A DNA stretch of 64,000 bases, taken from the NCBI RefSeq assembly GCF_905220415.1, contig NC_059553.1, forward strand, positions 1,572,501 through 1,636,500, given 5' to 3'. Under the pieces are notes generated by a model, which was not told the DNA's origin, did not search any database, and worked only from the letters and a program-made list of their open reading frames with translations. Position numbers and translations under genes: made by a program. Position 1 is the stretch's first letter. The number at the start of each line of letters is the position of its first letter. Shown here in pieces: positions 56,616-64,000 of this stretch. This DNA comes from Colias croceus. Lineage: Eukaryota; Arthropoda; Insecta; Lepidoptera; Pieridae.

Positions 56616-58548
56616 CAAAAAGCGCGAAATTCAGTTTTCTACTTGTTTCATTTTGGCGCGCAAATCCTGCTATGACATTAATTGCAGACGCCATTTTATT
56701 TGTAGCAAAAATAACAGATTAAAAATGAGAAAATAGTTTTATTTAAAGTTTCCAAAAATATCAATACCTAAATGAAGTTTATTAGTAAGTGAAAATAATA
56801 ATTTAACCCATTAGCTGCTTACAAAACTCGTGCCGCGGTTGAATTTGATTGAGCGAATGTTTATGCACGTCTTAATCTTGCGCAGTTTCCGAAACTTAAA
56901 GCCACTTTCCCAATTTCTCGATACGTTCTAAATTCAACAGCTTAGCTACCAGTTAAGATTATAAATAAATTATAAAAATATTATATTATAGTTATGCCAA
57001 TATGCGTAAAATTGCCTATTGAGTGACATTAAACTGACCCTCAAGTTAATCCGACGATTTCCATTTTTTCCATTACTTTTTATTTAAATATTTAAAAATA
57101 GTCATTTCAAGGCAGTCTAAATAAAACACAAATGATCCAGTGCGTTAATTTTATTTGAAACTACAAAGAACTAACCTAGGAATCATACTAACACATAACA
57201 TGAGCAGTCTTTTGTCAATCACACTTTGAACTCCGTCTCAATAATATCTTAGCATCATCGTTTACTTTGTAATAATCTATATGGACACTATTTATGGAAT
57301 ATTACAGTTATTAGGGCCAAAGCTCTCAATCTATGCAGATGTTTTGTCTATACAGTGTCTTTGATTAGACAAAACCAAAAAAACCATAGATATTTTTTTT
57401 TCTTAAAGTCACGGACGGTAGATGTCAGATGATGCCAAGAAACCATAGAGTACAGAGTAAAAATAAACATTATTACGATACTTATTACTGATGATATTAT
57501 TCAAAATATATTTTTATTCGGCTTACTATCACAATCACAAATGACAAAATTATACAGCCTACAATGTCAACGTTGATAAAATAATACTAAATTGTTTTTT
57601 CCTTGTAAATATTTAAAAATATAACGTTTATATCTATACGAAACTTATAACGTGATACTATATTTTATATTTATTTTCTTCTCTTTACAATAATGGCACT
57701 ATAGGTAACGTTATGGAAGAAGCCTGTTATATTTTATTGACAGGATATTTAAAATTATTATTAACAATTCTCACAAGTTTTACTTCAGTACAATGTTTAC
57801 AAACGACTTTCCGATCGAATAAATTTTACTTTTATATAAAGACTTTTGCTTCGACTGAAATACTCGCAAATTATTATTTTTGCTTTTGAAAAAATTAAGA
57901 GACAATTGGAAATTCGTTTGTGAATCAGTAAACATACAGACTGTGCATAGGTACAGAGAAAATCAAAATTTGTCATTAACAATTATTTCTTGAAAGTTTT
58001 TATCCTGTGTTTTTATCCATCAATCATTATAGATTAAGAAAAATTATTGTGTGCGAAACTAAAATAAAATTATTTATCCTTTACAAACTAATGTATTCTG
58101 CACCTGAATTTGTATAAAATTAAAAAATAATGTATTTTTCGTGTACACAAATTACATTTTATTACCATATAAAATAAAATAATTTGAATTGACAAATTCG
58201 GTATATTTTAGGTATATATTTTTTTAAAGTAACCTAATACTTTAGGAATTAAATGAATCGGAATAAACAATTAACTCCTCTGTATAATATTTGTTAAAGA
58301 AAGAAAGAATATAATTATTAAATATTAAAATTCTAAAATTCAATCAGTCAAAAGAAAATTCTGCAAAACAGAACAAAATCAACTAAAAAAATATTTTTTT
58401 CATCACTTATAGACTCAATTTTTATTACAACTTTTTTAGAGCAAGAAAATTTTTCTAACAGATTTATCATATTTTTTGAAAGACAAGTTATTTTTTTGAA
58501 AATAAAAATTATATGTATAAATGTTGCCATTTATTATAATATATATTT
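56616..58548. other. AT-rich intergenic region between convergent genes
   Basis: No coding domain. The chance frames at 57797-57982 and 58348-58530 on the minus strand were inspected and show no features. Confidence 0.55.
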
Positions 58549-58686
58549 TTGTCCCTTTCACACCTAACTTGGCAAGTTGGTGTGAAAGGGATGAAGGAAC
58601 AACCAGGCGTCATTCAAGGTCATACCTTCCCGTGACTTGTCAACGTTCATAGTGCAATCTCCAATGTATTAGATATAAGCTTCTTG
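58549..58686. mobile_element. Truncated P-like MITE (copy D)
   Basis: It contains the loop region (CACCTAACTTGGCAAGTTGG) and the complete right arm of the palindrome seen at 15370-15598, ending GATATAAGCTTCTTG at 58686. The left arm is missing beyond about 58549. Confidence 0.8.
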
Positions 58687-58881
58687 TATATACGTAAAGT
58701 ACAGAACAAAATTGAAACAAAAAAAAATTCTCATCACATACTTATACTCAAAATTTTTAGGCCACAAATTTATTTCTAATAGATTGAAATATTTTTTCTA
58801 AAGATAGTTTTTAATTACAATAAAATGTATTTAATCATAATATGTGAAATCGTATACACGGCGTATTATCTAGCTTCTGGA

Positions 58882-61800
58882 TTAAAAGTCGTCCAAACAG
58901 TAGTCGAAATGGTCTTCCATTACTTTATATTGGTCACTGGAGAAATGTAAGCATTTCGGACACTTGTAAACCTGAAAAACATTAAACATTTTATTAGTTA
59001 TTATTAAAAAAATACTAGTTATCAAAACACAACCACACACAACATTTATATTTAAAAGGTTATTGATAATATATCTTCACAATAACATAAACTTTGTCAT
59101 AAACACACGTGGTTTTAGTGAAGTCCCATGTCCCCAAGTGGGGTAAGGGGCAGATGCATTATACATCTGTTTCACTGATCTTCTTTAAGGATTTCTTTAA
59201 GGGCAAGTAGGTATCAGCCTTTTGTGTCCTACGAGACCGAGACATTTTTTTTTCTTCGTCTCCACCGGGAATCGAACCCAGGACCCTCGCCTTAAAGCTC
59301 ACGCGTCAACCACTGTACCAAGGAGGCGGTCTTGTGTATCACGTGGTTTTACACATGCATTATTATTTCGTTTCTATAACACAAAAACAACATCAACTTC
59401 AAACCATAACATGTTAAAAGAAAATCAATGCTCAAAAAGCGCGAGAAAGAACGCGAAGAGTTTAGAAAAAAAAAGTAACAGATACTAAAAAATAAAACTC
59501 CTTTAGAAAGTGATTATTTAAATTGTGTTAGATAAGGTTAAATTCAATTTACTATGAATGCCGTTAACTATTTAGCATCTAAATTCATATTCATGTTTTG
59601 TTAGTAGACACAATGCTTAAAACATTGTAAAATATCTCACCTATTTTAAACGAAAATCGTATCAAATATGGAAGGATGTAATAATAAAAAAATATAATAA
59701 AAAACTAAAAAATACATTTAATAACAAAATAAATTCGTTAATAATAAAAAATGCTTGTTATATTTGTAGTTTTTGATGCAAAAAAACTTCAACAAAATAA
59801 CAAAAATATGTTAAAATCAACGCTTAAATTAAAATTATATTATTACAATAACAATATGTATTTCGAATACAATTGCAATTTTATCTAAGTTATTCTAAAA
59901 CACACAAAAAATTAACTAAATCTTAAGAGTCCAAACCTATATTCTTTTTAAAACAAAACTGCTTTTTTCTCTTATCATTGAACTTAAAAACATAGCTGTT
60001 ACATCGCTATGCTGTTAAAAAAATTGTATTTAGAAAAAAAAAATATAATAAGTATTGTTCTTTGGAAGATATGTATTAAATTTTTCACCTTTTCCAAAAA
60101 AAATGCCATAAATTAAAAAGCACTTTGACAAAATCACGACACCTAACTAATGCCATAGACGGGTGCTATAAAAGGCAACTATCATATTTACACTTTTGAA
60201 AACATGGCCATCAAAAATGGGCCATTTTTAACTGTAATTTTTTTTTCTAAAATTATGCGTATTTTTTTCAAAATGGCGGAGTTGCTGAAGACATATCGTA
60301 AAAAAATGACATCAAAATCGATGACTAGAAATTAATTTTTAACATTGCGACAAATACTTAGTTCTTTTTGTTAAATGCATCCAATATGTTATGACGAATT
60401 CTATCCTTTCGCAAATAAATGCAATTGAATTTACTACTTACACTTCAGTTGTATTTTAATATTTATTTTAACTATTTTAATTATTTCATTTGAGGTTATA
60501 ATAGACAACTATCAACATGTTGCTGTAACAATATCAAAGTTTTGAAAGGCTTGTCGCACACTGGACAGTCGTATCGTAACGGCGGTGGCGTAGTCTCGTG
60601 TATGCCGTTCTTTTGCTGCTCCAACGGTTTCTTCTTTTTCACCTTATTATCGATGATAAATAATAATAAATAAATATGTTTGGCTGAAGAGATGGTTTGA
60701 ACGTCCTAATGTCGGGAATTGAAAAAAAAAAAAACAAAAAAGGAACATAAAAATTGCAAAAATGGAAGTAATATATTCTTGGAGAACAAACAGATCTATC
60801 TAGATTTAAAAATATGAAGATTTTACCTGATCAATAAGTTATAAAAAGACACGTCACAAGGATTTAGTTTTTATAGTCTTTAAGTTATTATAGGCGTTTT
60901 TTTTTTCATAGAAGTATCATTTAAGCAAAATAAAATATCGCCTATTTTTCAGTGCTGTAAATTATTAAACAATTGAAAAAAAATCGAAAAAAAAACTCAC
61001 TGTTTTCTTCTCAGTAGTTCCAGAAGCAGCAGTTGCTCCAGTAGTAGCTCTAGCAGTAGCTCCAGCAGTAGTTCCAGCAGTATTCACAGAAGTAGCATTT
61101 GTAGCATTTCTTTGTTCATTGAAAGTAATTCGTTTTGCCGTACTCTGTGTTCCGTTCTGCGCTTTGGCTTTAGTATTACTGTATATGGATGGACTTACTT
61201 TACGCACTTCTTCTAACTGCAAAAAATAATAATATTAAAACTTAATTGACACTATTATAATCTTGAAACTTCTTTGGCAAGATTCAAAGATATCAAAATC
61301 GACGCCGCATGACGTGAGGGTATTGCCATGACGCGACGATGAAATTTTACTTTCAACGCGCCTAAAAATGTTTCACTTCAAAAACATATATTTAGTTAAT
61401 AGATAGTTAATTTTAATGTACAGGACAATTAATTAGAGTCGATGGTTCCGTACACTGTTTGTATTTAGGCCTTCAACTAAATATGTACAAACAGGTTTCT
61501 GAATTGAGTAACGTCTCAAACAATGCTTAAATATTTTCTTCTTCCTGACATAAGCTTTCGCAATCAATCAATTTTTAATTAAGGAACCGGCTGTAAGACT
61601 AAATTTTTTATGGTAACAAAACTACAGGTTTCATATATTTTGCTATTCATCATAGTTTTTATAAATAACTCACGTGTTTGGTTAATTCTTCATGTTTCTT
61701 CTGTAAAACCCTGAGATCGGTGGCTAACACCTCTTTTTCGCTGGCCATCATTTCGCGGGATTGTCTTTCCGCTTCGAAGTCGCTTCTATAAACAAAAATT

Positions 61801-62875
61801 AAAACGATTAAAAACGAATAAATAAAAATTTATACTGCCTGTCTTCTTTGTAGGATCTAGGAAAAAAGCTATTCCGTTTTTTATATATCAAATTTACCAT
61901 GTTTCCTCGGCTAACATGCATCGTTAACGCTAACGCTAACGTTCTTAGTGCGTTCAAAAAGATTATATGCAATGTTCTAATACTGAACAACACTGAATAC
62001 GAGTTTTCGTTTACACTAAAAGATCACTGTCTCTATGTTCGTTTGATGTAAATTCACTGAAAGTAAACTGATACTATTGTAGCGACGATAAGCCGAATTA
62101 TTAGCTATCGAATTACAAGTGTAGCACAAAGAAAGCGCACAACTCGTATAAATAAACAGTTTGTGCGCTATGCATGTACAGTCACGGGCTTGTTAGGTCG
62201 CGGGTAGGTCGCATAGGTAGGGTCACGGATGAATTCTACACATACCCGTGGCCCTGTCGCTGATGCGGCTTGACGGAACACAGTGGGGTTTTGGTCGGTA
62301 GGAATCCGACATAACCCACGGCCTCTTCCCCGGAGACCGTGGGTATCTATGCAAGATTTCCCCACTAAAAAAAAAAAAAAGGTCGCATAGGTAGAATATT
62401 AATTACATACTAATAAGTTTATGTGACCGCCTCCTTGGTACAGTGGTTGACGCGTGAGCGTAGCACCGAGGGGTCCTGGGTTCGATTCCCGGTGGAGACG
62501 AAGAAAAAAAAATGTCTCGGTCTGGCAGGACACAGAAGGCTGATCACCTATTTGTCCCTAAAGAAAATCGATCAGTGAAACAGATGTATAACGCATCTGC
62601 CCCTTACCCCACTATGGGGACATGGGACTTCACTTAATAAGTTTATGTAGTTATTGATTATAACCTTTACACAGTATTTTCTTCTTTCATTACGCCCGCA
62701 TCATAACAAGCCCCAAAACTATCACTAACCTGTACAACTCGACCTGCGCCTTCAGCAAGTCGCAGTCCTCCTTGTTCCCGATCAACATGGCTATCTCGTT
62801 CTCCAACGCTTGCACCTCCTCACCGCGAGCAACTAACGCCGCTGTTAATTGTTCTACACTTGCGCTGGGCGGAGG
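58882..62875 (-). CDS. NEMO/optineurin-type ubiquitin-binding adaptor, 3' part, with alternative last exons
   Basis: Minus-strand exons: 62875-62730, 61785-61674, 61216-61001, then a terminal exon, either 60642-60496 or 58971-58882. All junction phases agree (2, 0, 0). The first two exons encode a coiled coil (EEVQALENEIAMLIGNKEDC) leading into YRSDFEAERQSREMMASEKE, the UBAN/CC2-LZ ubiquitin-binding motif of NEMO, optineurin and ABIN. The third exon is a low-complexity Thr/Ala/Gly linker. The terminal exon adds a small zinc finger: distal YKCPKC..H...C, or proximal YDCPVC..H...C. In the family this links polyubiquitin to IKK signalling (Kenny in flies) or to selective autophagy. Upstream exons lie beyond the window, past an intron invaded by a Helitron and a LINE. 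Orthology to Kenny rather than optineurin is not settled. Confidence 0.85.
59118..59339 (-). mobile_element. tRNA-derived SINE with target duplication
   Basis: On the minus strand the head is GACCGCCTCCTTGGTACAG to GGGTTCGATTCCCGGTGG and the tail CAGATGTATAATGCATCTGC to ATGGGACTTCAC. It is flanked by the 12-bp duplication CACGTGGTTTTA (59106-59117 and 59340-59351). It is the same family as 62425-62634. It lies between the two alternative zinc-finger exons. Confidence 0.88.
59700..60490. other. AT-rich intronic stretch between alternative last exons
   Basis: No frames or repeats of note. It serves as the 3' flank of the proximal terminal exon. Confidence 0.5.
60496..60642 (-). CDS. Alternative terminal exon of the NEMO/optineurin-like gene (proximal zinc finger)
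   Basis: It begins after an AATAAG acceptor with VKKKKPLEQQKNGIHETT, then PPPLRYDCPVCDKPF and LILLQQHVDSCLL, and a stop. C-x2-C...H-x3-C is the C2HC form seen at NEMO and optineurin C-termini. Its phase (0) fits the donor of the upstream exon (61001). An AATAAA on the minus strand at 60467-60462, 29 bases after the stop, supports it as a true last exon. The acceptor has a poor pyrimidine tract, so use could be regulated. Confidence 0.7.
   Translation of the reverse strand: MKKKKPLEQQKNGIHETTPPPLRYDCPVCDKPFKTLILLQQHVDSCLL
61263..61379 (-). mobile_element. MITE, family 1 (diverged)
   Basis: TGAAACTTCTTTGGCAAG to ATGTTTCACTTC, the inverted version of 2932-3055. It lies in the intron upstream of the Thr/Ala-rich exon. 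Confidence 0.7.
61938..62058. mobile_element. MITE, family 2, fragment
   Basis: CGTTCTTAGTGCGTTCAAAA, AACAACACTGAATACGAG and TCGTTTGATGTAAATTCACT. The left end is missing. Confidence 0.65.
62425..62634 (+). mobile_element. tRNA-derived SINE with target duplication
   Basis: It starts GACCGCCTCCTTGGTACAGT, with the B-box GGGTTCGATTCCCGG, then AATGTCTCGGTCTGGCAGG, and ends CATGGGACTTCACT. A 14-bp duplication TAATAAGTTTATGT flanks it (62411-62424 and 62635-62648). It lies in an intron of the NEMO/optineurin-like gene. Confidence 0.92.
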
Positions 62876-62893
62876 CTGGAAGTATGAGAAAAA

Positions 62894-62990
62894 CTAGATT
62901 TCCACCCGCGGCTTCGCCCGCGTTTGCAAAGGAAAACCCGCATAGTTCCCGTTCCCGTGGGATTTCCGGGATAAAAACTATCCCGGAAAT
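62894..62990 (-). mobile_element. Helitron family A 3' end, abutting a splice acceptor, truncated by a LINE
   Basis: Plus-strand view: CTAG, ATTTCCACCCGCGGCTTCGC and CCGCATAGTTCCCGTTCCCG, then cut off. On the minus strand its CTAG 3' end is 18 nt before exon 62875 of the NEMO/optineurin-like gene, sense orientation. Confidence 0.75.
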
Positions 62991-62996
62991 CCCACG

Positions 62997-64000
62997 TATT
63001 GTGTAGGGATGCACAAAGACGTCATATTCACAAGTCGGTCGAGAACGGCGACCCTGTTAAAATATGGAAATTTTTAAAATCTCTAGGAGTTGGTAAATCT
63101 TCCCATACTTTCCCTTCATGTAACATCAACCTGGATAATTTAAATTCTCACTTTGCTTCTTCATCTTCACTTAATGCCACTGTAAAAATAAACTCTACTC
63201 TTAATAATCTTTCTACCGCTTCTACTTCTGTTTTTCCTCCGTTTGTTTTTAAACAAAGTTCTGTTGATGAAGTTAAGAGGGCTATCCTGTCCATATCGTC
63301 GAATGCCATCGGTACTGATCTTATCAGTCGTAATATGATCATTCCTATCCTTGATATCATTATTCCCGTCATTACCCATATCCTAAATTTTTCAATCATC
63401 TCCGGAACTTTTCCTAGCTCCTGGAAGGATGCTCACATCATTCCCCTCCCCAAAAAATCTAATCCATCAAACTTATCTGATTTTCGTCCTATTTCCATCC
63501 TACCATTTTTGTCCAAAGTACTCGAGCGCCTTATCCATTCCCAGCTTAGCACTTTCCTTAACATTAATAATATCCTTAGTCCTCATCAGTCTGGTTTCCG
63601 TCCTGGTCATAGTACGACCACTGCACTTGTTAAAGTTACAGATGACATTCGTTACGGTATGGATAACAAGCAACTCACAGTTTTAGCACTTCTTGATTTT
63701 AGCAATGCCTTCAACATGATAAATCATGATATTCTGCTGAGTTTGCTTCGTCTTATTAACTTTTCATCAACAGTTCTTGATTGGTTTTCAAGTTACCTGG
63801 GCGATCGGCGGCAGCGTGTTTTGATGGAAAAAATCAGTCAACTTGGTGCGCAGTTGCCGCCGGTGTGCCTCAGGGTGGCGTCTTGTCACCTCTTCTCTTT
63901 GCTATTTTCATAAATAATCTTACTTCTCAATTAACTTCTCCCTACCATATGTTTGCTGACGACTTACAAATTTATACCCATTCGACACTCGATGAACTAC
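62997..64000 (+). pseudogene. Second LINE reverse transcriptase, 5'-truncated and frameshifted
   Basis: The frame from about 62999 reads CRDAQRRHIHKSVENGDP, then VWKFLKSLG-like sequence, DFRPISILPFLSKVLERL, SGFRPGHSTTTALVKV, and LALLDFSNAFNMINHD. Near 63,830 the frame shifts: the next RT blocks GVPQGGVLSPLLFAIFINNL and the catalytic FADDLQIY are read one frame over, up to the window edge. The element is antisense to the NEMO/optineurin-like gene and continues beyond base 64,000. It is a different LINE lineage from the one at 1-1677. Confidence 0.85.

Noticed and set aside
60965..61222. Separate small gene for the Thr/Ala-rich frame
   Set aside because: Acceptor, donor and phases show it is an internal exon of the NEMO/optineurin-like gene.

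Overview
The window is animal nuclear DNA, almost certainly from a moth or butterfly (Lepidoptera). It is AT-rich, genes are split into small exons with GT..AG introns, tRNA-Tyr carries an intron, and introns and spacers are packed with lepidopteran-type repeats: non-autonomous Helitrons with the hairpin-CTAG 3' end, tRNA-derived SINEs, long-arm foldback MITEs, and P-like, hAT and Harbinger remnants. There are no prokaryotic or CRISPR features.

Layout. Bases 1-33,500 are a repeat-dominated gene desert. They hold a LINE reverse transcriptase at the left edge, a decayed Harbinger transposon, two copies of a THAP-containing P-like element (one with a nested insertion), several long palindromes, and two tRNA genes (Tyr and Val) near 30.3-30.9 kb. 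Two places (about 27.2-27.7 kb and 31.05-31.18 kb) look like possible promoter or first-exon DNA of genes that I cannot follow.

Bases 33,500-62,900 are the gene-rich half. I rebuilt the gene models by hand from splice sites, reading phase and homology. In order they are: (1) a TYSND1-type peroxisomal processing protease (+, 10 exons, 527 codons, ending SKI); (2) an NDUFA11-like mitochondrial complex I subunit (-, 4 exons) nested wholly inside intron 2 of that protease; (3) a 15-exon thioredoxin-domain protein (+, 611 codons) resembling the fly thioredoxin/DUF4746 family; (4) a small secreted single-Kunitz protein (-, 3 exons) with Asp at P1; (5) a crustacean hyperglycaemic hormone / ion transport peptide (CHH/ITP) family neurohormone precursor (+, 2 coding exons); (6) the 3' part of a NEMO/optineurin-type ubiquitin-binding adaptor (-), with two alternative terminal exons that each encode a different C-terminal zinc finger. 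All reconstructed coding sums are multiples of three, and intron phases agree at every junction.

The right edge is a second, frameshifted LINE that runs out of the window.

The genes do not form a pathway. What links them is the transposon landscape. In four introns belonging to three genes a Helitron terminus lies only 15-30 bases upstream of a 3' splice site, and a fifth Helitron end lies 26 bases from a donor. The nested complex I gene, the alternative zinc-finger exons and the rearranged P-like element are the other main observations. All identifications are from reading the sequence; no database search was run.
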